Shown here: positions 1-8,208 of the stretch, piece after piece
How the letters are laid out: every line of letters starts with the position of its first letter
Position numbering within the stretch: the stretch's first letter is position 1
DNA from: Streptomyces albogriseolus
GTDB taxonomy: Bacteria > Actinomycetota > Actinomycetes > Streptomycetales > Streptomycetaceae
Assembly (NCBI GenBank): GCA_014650475.1
Contig: BMVA01000004.1
Span: 372,001 to 436,000, forward strand
Direction: 5' to 3'
Length of the DNA stretch: 64,000 nt
The notes under the pieces: generated by a model
Told to the model about the DNA's origin: nothing
Database searches by the model: none
Seen by the model: only the letters and a program-made list of their open reading frames with translations
Program-made: the position numbers and the translations under genes

Positions 1-496
1 GGTCGCCGCGCGCCCTGCCGTCCGCCCAGAACAGCGAACCGCCCGCGTAGCCGCGTTCGACCTGGCCCATGACGGGGTGCACGGCGACGTTGTCCCAGTG
101 GTCGAGCATGCGCGTGGCGTACGCCGGCCGGTGCTCCTCGCGAGCCCGTTCACCGGCGAAGGCGTCCTCGCCGAGCCGTACGACGTGGAACAGGCCGTAC
201 AGCAGCCCGCGTCCGCCGGACGCGGTGACGGTGGTGACGCCGTCCCGACGTTCGAGCGTGAAGCTCTCGTCGTCCGGTGCGTCGGCCGCTTCGAGGACCA
301 ACTCGGCGTCCTCGCCGCCGTCCCGCACGACCCGGCCGCCGAACCGCACACAGGCGTCGGTCAGTTCGCGGTGGACCGTGTCGGTCCACAGCCCGTCGCC
401 GGCGCGGATCAGCGTGCGCCGGCTGCCGACCGCCCGGAACGCGGCCGGCGGCAGCCAGGCCGCGTCGAAGTCCCCCGAGTACGTCGTCCCGGTCAT
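1..496 (-). CDS. aguA: Alpha-glucuronidase, GH67 family (N-terminal part only)
   Basis: Removes 4-O-methylglucuronic acid from the non-reducing end of xylo-oligosaccharides, most likely in the cytoplasm, since no signal peptide is visible. The window holds only about the first 165 codons; the gene runs off the left edge. Residues about 1-100 look like the small N-terminal domain of GH67, and the stretch MLDHWDN followed by ERGYAGGSLFW is the hallmark entry to the GH67 barrel. The ATG at 496 overlaps the stop of the upstream membrane-protein gene as ATGA, so the two are translationally coupled. It is the last visible gene of the xylan operon. Family call is firm; specificity for MeGlcA-xylo-oligosaccharides is inferred from the family and the neighbouring xylosidase and transporter. 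Confidence 0.85.
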   Translation of the reverse strand, partial: MTGTTYSGDFDAAWLPPAAFRAVGSRRTLIRAGDGLWTDTVHRELTDACVRFGGRVVRDGGEDAELVLEAADAPDDESFTLERRDGVTTVTASGGRGLLYGLFHVVRLGEDAFAGERAREEHRPAYATRMLDHWDNVAVHPVMGQVERGYAGGSLFWADGRARGD

Positions 497-1176
497 GCGG
501 TGAACTCCTCCCGGGTCTCGGTGATCAACGGGCGGCCGGCGCGCAGCAGGGAGAGCAGCAGCGGGGCGGCGAGGAGGGCGGGCAGCGCCTCGGTGAGCAG
601 CGCTGTGCCGGCGGCCGTGAGGATCAGCAGCGAGAGGGCGCCGAGAGTGGCACGGGGGTGCCTGAACAGGAAGTACGCGGCGAGGCGTGCGGTGTCCCGG
701 GCGCGGAACGCGAACAGGGCGGTCAGCACCAGCGCGTGGGCGCCCCACAGCAGACTTCCCACGCCGGTCACGGCGAGCAGGAACGCCCACCAGCGGGGCA
801 GTCCGGTGGCCGGGAAGTGGGTGAGGGTGAACGCGATGACCGTGAGCCAGCCGAGCAGCGGCGCCCACAGCTTCAGCGCGGGCCCGGCGCCCAGCCGCCA
901 GCCGCGCAGGAAGACACGGGACGGGCGGAGTTCGGTGAGGTCGCCGCCGCGGTGGTGCAGGGCGTAGAGGGCCGCGGCGGCGGACGGGCCGAGGGGCAGC
1001 AGGCAGAGGGCCGCGAGCGGCAGGTTGGCGGGGTCGGGGGCGAGCAGGAAGAGGCCGGCGAGGCCCGGCGCCGCGGTGAGCAGCAGCAGGGCCTCGACGG
1101 TGACAAGGGTGTGGATCAGCGCGGCGGCCCGGGAGAGCGGGCCGGTGCCGAAGGCGTCGGCGCGTACGGTGCTCAC
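493..1176 (-). CDS. YesL-like DUF624 membrane protein
   Basis: A protein of 227 residues with about five hydrophobic segments, for example near residues 15-45, 105-135, 140-165 and 175-205. It resembles YesL/DUF624 proteins, which commonly sit beside polysaccharide-derived sugar ABC transporters; their molecular role is not established. The GTG start at 1176 is chosen because it overlaps the stop of the GH39 gene as GTGA; an upstream in-frame ATG would lie inside the xylosidase gene. Its own stop overlaps the alpha-glucuronidase start as ATGA. Context suggests an accessory part of oligosaccharide uptake, but this is inference. Confidence 0.75.
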   Translation of the reverse strand: MSTVRADAFGTGPLSRAAALIHTLVTVEALLLLTAAPGLAGLFLLAPDPANLPLAALCLLPLGPSAAAALYALHHRGGDLTELRPSRVFLRGWRLGAGPALKLWAPLLGWLTVIAFTLTHFPATGLPRWWAFLLAVTGVGSLLWGAHALVLTALFAFRARDTARLAAYFLFRHPRATLGALSLLILTAAGTALLTEALPALLAAPLLLSLLRAGRPLITETREEFTA

Positions 1177-2690
1177 GCCGCCTCCCCGCCGAGCAGCCGC
1201 CGTTCGTCCCACCAGGGCGGGGTCTCGTCGTCCACCGGGGTCAGCTCCACGAGGGTGATCTCGTGGCGGGCCAGGGTGAGGACGAGGTCCGTCCGGCCGT
1301 CCTCGACGGGCAGCCGGCCGTGGCCGCGGGCGGGCTCGGACGCCTCGTGCAGCAGGTCGAGCTGCCCGGGGCGCGGGGAGCGGGGGGATCCCATGTGCCG
1401 CCAGGCGGTGTACGCGTTGCCGCGCTCCTCGTCGACGGAGGAGCGGCGCACGAACACCTCGCCGCGCCCTCCGCCGCCGACCGGGAGGGACAGGCGCAGG
1501 GTGTGCCGTTCCGGTCCGGGAGTCTCTCCCGTGGGGTCGACGGGGGCCCAGGCGAGGACGGTGATCCGGCCGTCCGCGTGCCGGGTGACCAAGTGGTCCT
1601 CGCCGCGCGCCAGTCGCTCCTCCCCCATCCGCGCCATGAACGCGTACAGATGGTAGGTCGGCTTGCGGATCTGGCGGTGGGTGAGCAGGCCGAAGCCGCC
1701 GTGGAACAGGGCGGTGGGGATGCCGGTCTCCTCGAAGACGTCGCTGAACGTCCAGTACGAGAAGGAGTCGGCGTGGTCGCCGCCCGCCGCCACCACCGGG
1801 GCGAGGTAGGCGGCGTGGAACGCGGTGTCGTGGATCAGGTTGTCGGGCCGGTAGGAGGAGTTGAACTCGGTGATGTGGACGGGCAGTCCGGCCAGGCGGG
1901 TGCCCGCAAGGGCCTTCCGCGGCTGGGCGAACTGGTCGAGCAGGGTGCTCGCCGGCGCGAGGGTCTGGTGGGTGCCGAACGGGACGGGCTGCGCGGGCCC
2001 GGAGGCGTAGGCGTGCCGGGACACGAAGTCCACGGGCACGTCACGGCGTTCGGCGAACGCGGCGAACCGCTCCAGCCAGCCGTCCGCGGCCGGCGACAGC
2101 GCGGGCCCGCCGACCGCCAGCTCCGCGTCCACCTCCTTCACGGTGTGCGCCGTCGCCTCGTACAGCCGGTGGTAGGCCGCCTCGTCGGCGTCCTGCCAGA
2201 AGGGAGGCAGGTCCGGCTCGTTCCACACCTCGACGGGCCAGGTGCGCACCTCGTCAAGGCCGTAGCGGTCGATCAGGTGGGTGAGGACCGCGCGCACCAG
2301 GCGCGTCCACTCCTTCTCGTCGGCGGGCGGGGTGACGTTGCCCTCCCACCAGAACACCGTCTGCGTGCCCGACGCCATCTCCCGTGGCATGAAGCCGAGT
2401 TCGAGGAAGGGGCGGATGCCGGTGGCGAGGAGGGCGTCGAGCACCTGGTCGAGGTAGGTGAACGAGTGGTGGGTGCGGCGGGCGCCCTGCCACTCGTAGG
2501 GGCGGTGGACGCCCATGCCGTCGCTGAGCAGACCGTGGCCGCGCAGACGGCGGAAGCCGATCTCGCGCTGGAGCAGGGCGAGGGAGTCCTGGTAGTCGCG
2601 GCGCAGGGCCAGGTCGAGGCGGCCGGTGCCGACGCAGGCGCGCCAGGCCTCGGACAGCCGGCCGGCCGGTTCCGCGGGTACGCGGATCAC
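1173..2690 (-). CDS. GH39 beta-xylosidase
   Basis: A 505-residue glycoside hydrolase predicted to release xylose from xylo-oligosaccharides inside the cell; no signal peptide is seen. The acid/base glutamate is E158 in VEVWNEPD and the nucleophile is E275 in HITEFNSSY. Both lie very close to the positions known for characterised GH39 xylosidases, about 160 and 277. The barrel covers roughly residues 10-370 and a beta-rich C-terminal domain follows. The GTG start at 2690 overlaps the stop of the binding-protein gene (GTGA); longer in-frame readings run into that gene. Paired with the GH67 enzyme, it would finish degradation of imported aldouronates. GH39 also contains alpha-iduronidases, but the bacterial length and context favour xylosidase. 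Confidence 0.88.
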   Translation of the reverse strand: MIRVPAEPAGRLSEAWRACVGTGRLDLALRRDYQDSLALLQREIGFRRLRGHGLLSDGMGVHRPYEWQGARRTHHSFTYLDQVLDALLATGIRPFLELGFMPREMASGTQTVFWWEGNVTPPADEKEWTRLVRAVLTHLIDRYGLDEVRTWPVEVWNEPDLPPFWQDADEAAYHRLYEATAHTVKEVDAELAVGGPALSPAADGWLERFAAFAERRDVPVDFVSRHAYASGPAQPVPFGTHQTLAPASTLLDQFAQPRKALAGTRLAGLPVHITEFNSSYRPDNLIHDTAFHAAYLAPVVAAGGDHADSFSYWTFSDVFEETGIPTALFHGGFGLLTHRQIRKPTYHLYAFMARMGEERLARGEDHLVTRHADGRITVLAWAPVDPTGETPGPERHTLRLSLPVGGGGRGEVFVRRSSVDEERGNAYTAWRHMGSPRSPRPGQLDLLHEASEPARGHGRLPVEDGRTDLVLTLARHEITLVELTPVDDETPPWWDERRLLGGEAA

Positions 2691-4342
2691 GCGTTCTCCT
2701 TCTTGAACCGCTCGTACGCCTGGTTGTGCAGCTCGATGTAGCGGTCCATGTTCTTGGCCTTGAGCTCCTTGACGTAGTCGTCCCACTCGGAGAGAGGGCG
2801 CTTGCCGAGGACGAAGCGCAGGGCGTTCTGCGTGACGTGGTCCTTCAGCGGGGTGTCCCAGAGGGTGGCCTGCTCCTGCTCCTCGGCGCGCAGCGGGTGC
2901 GGCGGGTCGGTGGGCAGCTCCTTGCGGGCGGCCATCGCGTCGGTGAACTTCTTCTCGTCGGGGCCGAACGAGGAGGACACCAGCTTCCAGCTGCCGCCGT
3001 AGGTGAACACGCCGTTGTGGAAGCCGAAGTCCTTCTGCAGGTCCTTCGGGGCGTCCGGGTCGGAGCCCATGAGGGAGATGCCGGGCTCGAGCCGGTAGCC
3101 CGCGCCGCCGGACCGGGTGAACGTGGTGTTCTCCACGCCCCACTTGCAGAACTCCTGGCCGGCGTCGGAGTACCAGAGCCAGTCCACGAACTGCATCAGG
3201 GCGACGAAGTCGTCCCGCTCCAGCGCCTTGCTGGAGATCATCATGCCGTTCTCCAGGCGCCCGCCGCCCATGACGACCGGGCCTGCCGGCCCGAGCGGCA
3301 CCGGGATCATCTCGATGGTGGCGCCCTTGACCTGCCGCTGGAGGTTGTAGCGGTAGTTCTGCACCAGTTCCTGCGCGTTGGCGCTGATCGCGAAGGCCCT
3401 CTCCCCCAGCAGCTTCCTGACCGCCTCCTCGTCGGTCTGGGTGAAGCTCTCCGGGTCCATCAGCTTCTCCGCGACCAGCTTGCGCAGGTACTCCACGACC
3501 TGGCGGAAGGCGTCGGTGGCGCCGGTGAAGACGAACGTCTCCGCCGTGGCGTCCCAGGTGGTGTTCAGGTACGACCAGCCGGCCCGGACGCCGTGCGCCT
3601 GGCCGAGGTACTGGAACAACGCGCCCGCCGGGAAGGGGGTGTTGGTGCTCCAGCGGTCGGTGAGCGGATAGCGGTCGGGGTACTCCTCACGGAGCGCCTT
3701 GAGGGTCGTGTGGACCTCGTCCCAGGTGGTGGGGAGGGCGAGGCCGTGCTGGTCCAGGATGTCGGTGCGGAAGGACAGCGAGTACTGCTGGCGGACCTTC
3801 TCGTGCAGGCCGGGGAGCAGGTAGGAGCGGCCGTCGGACTGGCGCAGCGAGTCGACCTCCGGCTGGAGGTTCCATCTCCTGACCTTGTCCTGCAAGTTGG
3901 GCATCAGGTCGATGTACTCGCTGACCGGCAGGATGGCGCCGGAGGAGACGAAGGCGGTCTCGGCGCCCGGGTAGGTCTTGGGGATCAGCAGCGGGGCGTC
4001 GCCCGCGCCGATGAGAAGGCTGCGCTTCTTCTCGTAGTCGCTGAGCGGGACCGGGGTGGCGTCCAGGGTGACGCCGGTGCGCCGGGTGAGCTCCTTCCAG
4101 AACAGCCAGCTCTCCTTCATCGGGTAGTTGGGGTTGTCGTTGTGCAGGACGGTGAAGGTGAGCGGCTGGGTGGCCTTGAACTGCTGTCCGGAGCGGTGGT
4201 TCTTCATGGCGCCCGTGCGCTTCTTCGACAGGTCCTTGGCGTCCTCGCCGTCGCCGCTGCCGCAGCCGGTGAGGGCGGCGAGGCCGATGAAGCCCGCGGC
4301 GGCGAGTATCTGGCGCCGGGAGAGCTGTCCGGTGTTCTTCAC
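2687..4342 (-). CDS. Extracellular solute-binding lipoprotein of an oligosaccharide ABC transporter (LplA type)
   Basis: A lipid-anchored binding protein of 551 residues, the capture component for the two permeases upstream. The N-terminus has a twin-arginine-like stretch (SRRQIL), a hydrophobic core and the lipobox LTGC with the lipidated cysteine at position 27. The size and the LplB/LplC-type permeases place it with the large binding proteins that take up pectin- or xylan-derived oligosaccharides in Gram-positive bacteria. The GTG start at 4342 follows AGGAG with five bases between. No ATP-binding gene is present, which is usual, because such systems borrow a shared ATPase (MsiK type in Streptomyces). 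The ligand is inferred to be an aldouronate because GH67 and GH39 genes follow in the same operon. Confidence 0.85.
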   Translation of the reverse strand: MKNTGQLSRRQILAAAGFIGLAALTGCGSGDGEDAKDLSKKRTGAMKNHRSGQQFKATQPLTFTVLHNDNPNYPMKESWLFWKELTRRTGVTLDATPVPLSDYEKKRSLLIGAGDAPLLIPKTYPGAETAFVSSGAILPVSEYIDLMPNLQDKVRRWNLQPEVDSLRQSDGRSYLLPGLHEKVRQQYSLSFRTDILDQHGLALPTTWDEVHTTLKALREEYPDRYPLTDRWSTNTPFPAGALFQYLGQAHGVRAGWSYLNTTWDATAETFVFTGATDAFRQVVEYLRKLVAEKLMDPESFTQTDEEAVRKLLGERAFAISANAQELVQNYRYNLQRQVKGATIEMIPVPLGPAGPVVMGGGRLENGMMISSKALERDDFVALMQFVDWLWYSDAGQEFCKWGVENTTFTRSGGAGYRLEPGISLMGSDPDAPKDLQKDFGFHNGVFTYGGSWKLVSSSFGPDEKKFTDAMAARKELPTDPPHPLRAEEQEQATLWDTPLKDHVTQNALRFVLGKRPLSEWDDYVKELKAKNMDRYIELHNQAYERFKKENA

Positions 4343-4398
4343 GGGGACTCCTGTGACGTGGGGGTGGACTGCGGGGTTGGGGGGAGCGCCGGCGGTCG

Positions 4399-5277
4399 TC
4401 AGCCCTTGACCGCGCCGAGCATCACGCCGGAGACGAAGTAGCGCTGCACGAACGGGTACACGCAGAGGATCGGCAGCGAGGTGAGCACGATCGTCACCGC
4501 CTGGATGTTGGCGTTGACCTGGGTGAGGTTCTCGGTGGTGGCGCCGGCGCCGGTGCCTCCGGTGGCGCCCGCGAGGAGGTTGCGCAGATACACCGTGACC
4601 GGCATCAGCTCGGTGCGGTCCATGTAGAGGAACGCCGAGAACCAGGAGTTCCAGAAGGACACCGAGTAGAACAGCACCATGGTCGCGACGACCGCCTTGG
4701 ACAGCGGCAGCACGATCCGCAGCAGGACGCCGTAGGTGCTCAGGCCGTCGATCTGGGCGGCCTCCTCCAGCTCCGACGGCAGGCTCTCGAAGAAGGCCTT
4801 CATCACCAGCAGGTTGAAGACGCTGATCGCGTTCGGCAGGGCGATGGCCCACACGCTGTTCTTCAGCCCGAGGCTGGTGATCAGGACGTAGTTCGGGATG
4901 AGGCCGCCGGTGAAGAACATGGTGAACACGGCGATCCCGACCAGCGCGCCGCGGCCCTTGAGGTGGTGCTTGGACAGGACGTAGGCGTAGCAGGTGGTCA
5001 GCACCATGGCGACGGCGGTGGCGACCACCGTGTAGAGGACGGTGTTGCCGTAGTTCCGCCAGAACATCGAGTCGGAGAAGACGATCTCGTACGTGGTGAG
5101 GTCGAAGCCCTTGGGCCACAGCGTCACGTCACCGGCGCGGATCTCCTTCTCGCCGCTGAACGAGCGGGCGACGATGTTGACGAACGGATACAGCGTGATC
5201 AGCACGACGAGGGTGAGGATGACGCCGTTGACGCCCTGGAAGACGCGGTACCCCCGGGAGGGGCGGATCGTGCTCAC
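4399..5277 (-). CDS. Sugar ABC transporter permease, LplC/YtcP type
   Basis: An inner-membrane permease of 292 residues with about six membrane segments. It carries the MalFG/LplC cytoplasmic loop that docks the ATPase (ELEEAAQIDGLSTYGVLLRI, the EAA motif, near residue 185). The N-terminal part, TLYPFVNIVARSFSG, is typical of the YtcP/LplC branch rather than MalG. The GTG start at 5277 overlaps the stop of the first permease (GTGA). It is followed by a gap of 56 bases before the binding-protein gene. It forms a heterodimer with the other permease to import an oligosaccharide. Confidence 0.88.
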   Translation of the reverse strand: MSTIRPSRGYRVFQGVNGVILTLVVLITLYPFVNIVARSFSGEKEIRAGDVTLWPKGFDLTTYEIVFSDSMFWRNYGNTVLYTVVATAVAMVLTTCYAYVLSKHHLKGRGALVGIAVFTMFFTGGLIPNYVLITSLGLKNSVWAIALPNAISVFNLLVMKAFFESLPSELEEAAQIDGLSTYGVLLRIVLPLSKAVVATMVLFYSVSFWNSWFSAFLYMDRTELMPVTVYLRNLLAGATGGTGAGATTENLTQVNANIQAVTIVLTSLPILCVYPFVQRYFVSGVMLGAVKG

Positions 5278-6266
5278 CACAGGCTCGTCCCCACCGTGCG
5301 GCGCGACAGCTGGTTGGCCGAGGTGATCAGCACCAGGCCGATGACCGCCTCGAACAGGCCGATGGCGGCGGCGTAGCTGAAGCTGTTGGACTCCACACCC
5401 GTGCGGTAGAGATACGTGGAGATCACGTCGGCGGTGGGATACGTCAGCGGGTTGTACAGCAACAGGACCTTCTCGAAGCCGACGGCCAGGAACGTGCCGA
5501 TGTTGAGGATCAGCAGCGTGATCATGGTGGGGCGGATGCCGGGCAGGGTGACGTGCCAGATCTGCCGCCAGCGGTTCGCGCCGTCGATCCGGGCGGCCTC
5601 GTACAGGTCCTCGTCGATGGTGGTGAGCGCGGCGAGGTAGAGGATCGTGCCCCAGCCGGCGGTCTGCCAGATCTCGGAGCCGACGTAGATGGCGCGGAAC
5701 CAGTCGGGCTCCTGGATGAACCGGACCGGGTCGTGCCCGAACCAGCCGAGGACATGGTTGACGGGGCCGTCCGTGGCGAGCATCTGCATCGTGATGCCGG
5801 CGACGATCACGATGGACAGGAAGTGCGGCAGGTAGGACACCGACTGCACGAATCGTCTCAGTGACCTGCGGCGGACCTCGTTGAGCAGCAGGGCGAGCAC
5901 GATCGGGACCGGGAAGCAGAACAGGAGCGTCAGTCCGCCGATCCACAGGGTGTTCCGGAAGACCTGCCAGAACGTCGGGTCGGACAGGAACATCTCGACG
6001 TAGCGCAGGCCCACCCAGTACTCGCCGAGGATCGAACCGCCCGGCTCGAACCGGCGGAACGCGATCACGTTGCCGATCATCGGCAGATAGCGGAACACCA
6101 GGAAGAACAGCAGCGGCAGCACGGCCAGCGAGTAGAGCTGCCAGTCCTTGCGCAGCGCACGCCGCCAGCCGGTGGGCGAGGGCGAGCGGGTGCGCCGGCG
6201 GGGCGGGGGCGTCGGCGGCGGGTCCTGTGTGCCCGGAGGTGGAGCCGACGTGGTGGAGCTGCTCAT
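5274..6266 (-). CDS. Sugar ABC transporter permease, LplB type
   Basis: First gene of the xylan operon, 330 residues. A proline-rich, charged N-terminal tail of about 40 residues precedes six membrane segments starting at LYSLAVLPLLFFLVF. The EAA loop (EDLYEAARIDGANRWRQIWH) is clear near residue 220. The ATG at 6266 has GGGAGG seven bases upstream. It pairs with the LplC-type permease, with which it is translationally coupled. LplB/YtcP pairs are known from the aldouronate-utilisation operon of Paenibacillus, which has the same set of transporter plus GH67 enzyme. Confidence 0.88.
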   Translation of the reverse strand: MSSSTTSAPPPGTQDPPPTPPPRRRTRSPSPTGWRRALRKDWQLYSLAVLPLLFFLVFRYLPMIGNVIAFRRFEPGGSILGEYWVGLRYVEMFLSDPTFWQVFRNTLWIGGLTLLFCFPVPIVLALLLNEVRRRSLRRFVQSVSYLPHFLSIVIVAGITMQMLATDGPVNHVLGWFGHDPVRFIQEPDWFRAIYVGSEIWQTAGWGTILYLAALTTIDEDLYEAARIDGANRWRQIWHVTLPGIRPTMITLLILNIGTFLAVGFEKVLLLYNPLTYPTADVISTYLYRTGVESNSFSYAAAIGLFEAVIGLVLITSANQLSRRTVGTSLW

Positions 6267-6296
6267 TGCCCGGGCCTCCCGTGCCTCACACAGAAC

Positions 6297-6307
6297 CGAA
6301 ACTTTCG
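6297..6307. promoter_or_regulatory. Xylanase-type operator CGAAACTTTCG
   Basis: An 11-base palindrome with one central unpaired base, lying 31 bases upstream of the first permease start and between the divergent permease and esterase genes. CGAAA...TTTCG elements occur upstream of xylan-degradation genes of Streptomyces and bind a repressor relieved by xylo-oligosaccharides. Position and sequence fit that role; the regulator itself is not in the window. Confidence 0.5.
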
Positions 6308-6345
6308 AGAACCTACCGGTAACTCCGCGGCAACCTATGAGCGGT

Positions 6346-6359
6346 GGTAAGCGCTGTCA
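6346..6359. promoter_or_regulatory. LacI-family-like operator around AGCGCT
   Basis: GGTAAGCGCTGTCA has the AGCGCT core and outer G/C pairs of LacI/GalR operators of Streptomyces sugar genes, although the arms are imperfect. It lies in the divergent promoter region between permease and esterase, about 80 bases from the permease start and 163 bases from the esterase start. Confidence 0.35.
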
Positions 6360-6521
6360 ATGGGTGCCGCACGAGCGACTTTTGCCTGTACCGGAGGCGC
6401 ACGGAAGTCCGGAACGAACCGCTGTTGAACCCGGCGAAGATCTGTTACCGTCCACCGAAATTTCCTGCGGCATGCCCGCAACGATCGGGGCTGCCGTCCG
6501 CCCGACTCTGCGAGGTGCCGC

Positions 6522-7526
6522 GTGCCCGCGTTCGACCTGCCCCCGGCCGACCTGGAGCGCCATCGTCCCGATGTCGCCGAACCCGCGGACTTCGACGCCT
6601 TCTGGAAGCGCACGCTGGAGGAGGCGGCGGGCGCGGGCGATGTCCTGCTCTCCGCCGGCCCGGTGGAGAACGGGCTGCGGCTGACCGAGACATGGGACGT
6701 GACGTTCCGCGGCTTCGCGGGCGACCCGGTGCGGGGGTGGTTCAGCCGTCCCGCGGGGACGGCCGCAGGGGCGGCCGAACCGCTCCCGGCGGTGGTGGAG
6801 TTCGCCGGGTACGGGCGCGGCCGGGGTCTTCCCCACGAGCGGCTGACCTGGGTCAACGCCGGGTACGCGCATCTGCTGATGGACAACCGGGGTCAGGGCG
6901 ACCAGTACGGGTGCGGCGGGGACACCCCCGACCCGCACGCCGGCGCGCCCGGCGGCCCCGGGCCGGCCGCGCGGGGGCTGCTCGACCCGCACGACTACCA
7001 CTACCGCCGGCTGATCACCGACGCGGTGCGCGCGGTGGACGCGGTCCGGGCGCTGCCCGGCGTGGACGCCTCCCGGGTCGCGGCGGTCGGCAACAGCCAG
7101 GGCGGGGGCGTCGCACTGGCGGTCGCGGGACTGGTGCCGGACCTCGCGGCGGTCCTGGTCACCGCGCCCTTCCTGTGCGGGATCCGCCGCGCGCTGGACC
7201 TCACGGACGCCTCTCCGTACGGCGAGATCAGCGCGTATCTCGCCGTGCACCGGGGCGCGGAGGAGGCGGCCCACCGCACCCTGGCCTACGTCGAGGGCAT
7301 CTCCTTCGCCCGCCGCGCTCAGGCGCCCGCCCACTTCGGGGTAGGGCTCCGCGACACGGTGTGCCCGCCGAGCGGAGCGTACGCGGCGTACAACCGGTAC
7401 GCGGAACTGACGGGCGGGCAGGAGGAGAAGGTGCTGCACGCCTACCCGTTCAACGGGCACGAGGGCGGGGACGCGGTGCATGTGCGGCGACAACTGGGCT
7501 GGCTGGGGAGGGTGTTGGGGGCGTGA
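6522..7526 (+). CDS. Acetyl xylan esterase / cephalosporin-C deacetylase, CE7 family
   Basis: A 334-residue alpha/beta hydrolase that removes acetyl groups from xylo-oligosaccharides; without a signal peptide it probably acts in the cytoplasm. CE7 signatures are in order: RGQG at residues 123-126, the nucleophile S192 in GNSQGG, then D278 and H313 (HE) completing the triad. The length matches CE7 enzymes (about 320-330). The GTG start at 6522 follows GAGGTG at suitable spacing. It diverges from the xylan uptake operon and should remove acetyl decorations that block the GH67 and GH39 enzymes. CE7 enzymes also deacetylate cephalosporin C, but xylan is the better guess here. The last 19 codons are the first copy of an 81-base tandem duplication. 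Confidence 0.88.
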   Translation: MPAFDLPPADLERHRPDVAEPADFDAFWKRTLEEAAGAGDVLLSAGPVENGLRLTETWDVTFRGFAGDPVRGWFSRPAGTAAGAAEPLPAVVEFAGYGRGRGLPHERLTWVNAGYAHLLMDNRGQGDQYGCGGDTPDPHAGAPGGPGPAARGLLDPHDYHYRRLITDAVRAVDAVRALPGVDASRVAAVGNSQGGGVALAVAGLVPDLAAVLVTAPFLCGIRRALDLTDASPYGEISAYLAVHRGAEEAAHRTLAYVEGISFARRAQAPAHFGVGLRDTVCPPSGAYAAYNRYAELTGGQEEKVLHAYPFNGHEGGDAVHVRRQLGWLGRVLGA

Positions 7527-7660
7527 GGGCGCCAGGGCCGGCGGGGCGGGGACGCGGTGCATGTGCGGCGGCGACTGGACCGGCTGGAAGCGGTGTTGGG
7601 GGCGTGACGGTGCCAGGGCCGGCGGGGCGGGGACGCGGTGCATGTACGGCGGCGACTGGG
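7470..7660 (+). repeat. 81-base tandem duplication of the esterase 3' end (about 2.4 copies)
   Basis: GACGCGGTGCATGT begins at 7470, 7551 and 7632, an exact 81-base (27-codon) period. Copy 1 encodes the esterase C-terminus and stop. Copy 2 in the same frame would again encode DAVHVRRRLDRLEAVLGA and a stop. Copy 3 keeps about 29 bases before diverging. Copies differ by substitutions that mostly preserve the reading, so the duplication seems old enough to have drifted. Confidence 0.85.
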
Positions 7661-7726
7661 GTGCGCCCGGAGGTCGGTGAGGGCATGAGGGCTCGGACGC
7701 CGCGTGCCGCACGGCGGTGACCGGGG

Positions 7727-8065
7727 TCAACCGGATTGGCATGACAGGGCGGTTCCCGCGTGGGCGGCTCGCCAGGGGGCGCGGGCGGCTGCCCGGAGGT
7801 CGCAGGCCGCGGGCATCACGCGCACGGCGTCGTCCGCGCGGTCCGAGGTGTCGAGGGCGGGCGTCGTGCCCGCACGGCAGAGCAGGCCGCGCAGTTCGGA
7901 GCGCGGCAGCGTGTCGGGGCGGGTGTGGGTGACGGCGCCCGAGGTCAGGGCCAGGCCGGCCGCCGGCACCGCGGCCAGGACGCAGACGAGGACGGCGAAC
8001 AGGACCCTGTTGCCCTTGCGTCGGGGCGCCCTGGCGCCGACGTGGTCGCATGGTGACGTGATCAT
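7727..8065 (-). CDS. Small putative membrane or secreted protein, unrecognised
   Basis: A 112-residue product I do not recognise. Residues about 18-45 (RVLFAVLVCVLAAVPAAGLA) form one hydrophobic segment that could be a signal anchor. The remaining 65 residues contain three cysteines and end shortly after a stretch rich in Ala and Arg. The ATG at 8065 has GGGAG four bases upstream. Its promoter side carries a perfect CebR-type box and a second LacI-type sequence, which is unexpected for a protein of this kind. It could be a real small exported protein or the remnant of a longer carbohydrate-related gene whose control region survived. Compositional coding bias is moderate, so confidence is limited. 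Confidence 0.45.
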   Translation of the reverse strand: MITSPCDHVGARAPRRKGNRVLFAVLVCVLAAVPAAGLALTSGAVTHTRPDTLPRSELRGLLCRAGTTPALDTSDRADDAVRVMPAACDLRAAARAPWRAAHAGTALSCQSG

Positions 8066-8140
8066 GACACTCCCGTCCGCGACTGTGGGGGGCGGACGAG
8101 GTGGCGGCGCCCGGCGACGGGTTCCGGTCCGCCGCGCTCA

Positions 8141-8154
8141 TGGGAGCGCTCCCA
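8141..8154. promoter_or_regulatory. CebR-type operator TGGGAGCGCTCCCA
   Basis: A perfect 14-base palindrome identical to the known binding site of CebR, the cellobiose-responsive LacI-family repressor of Streptomyces. It lies 76 bases upstream of the small minus-strand gene ending at 7727 and downstream of aconitase, so the small gene is the only candidate target nearby. Confidence 0.7.
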
Positions 8155-8194
8155 CCTCGTCCGTGGAAGGGACGGTAGCGCCGAGGGACGGAGA

Positions 8195-8208
8195 TGTAAA
8201 CGGTTACC
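8195..8208. promoter_or_regulatory. LacI/GalR-like operator TGTAAACGGTTACC
   Basis: Matches the general LacI/GalR half-site pattern TGTAAACG..TTACA on one side with a slightly imperfect second half. It lies 41 bases beyond the CebR box, in the same promoter region of the small minus-strand gene. Confidence 0.3.

Noticed and set aside
1263-2741. Long plus-strand open frame opposite the GH39 gene
   Set aside because: Shadow of a high-G+C gene; no family, no ribosome site, and the minus strand has clear catalytic motifs.
7470-7660. CRISPR-like array
   Set aside because: Tandem 81-base units without spacers; they are copies of a gene end.
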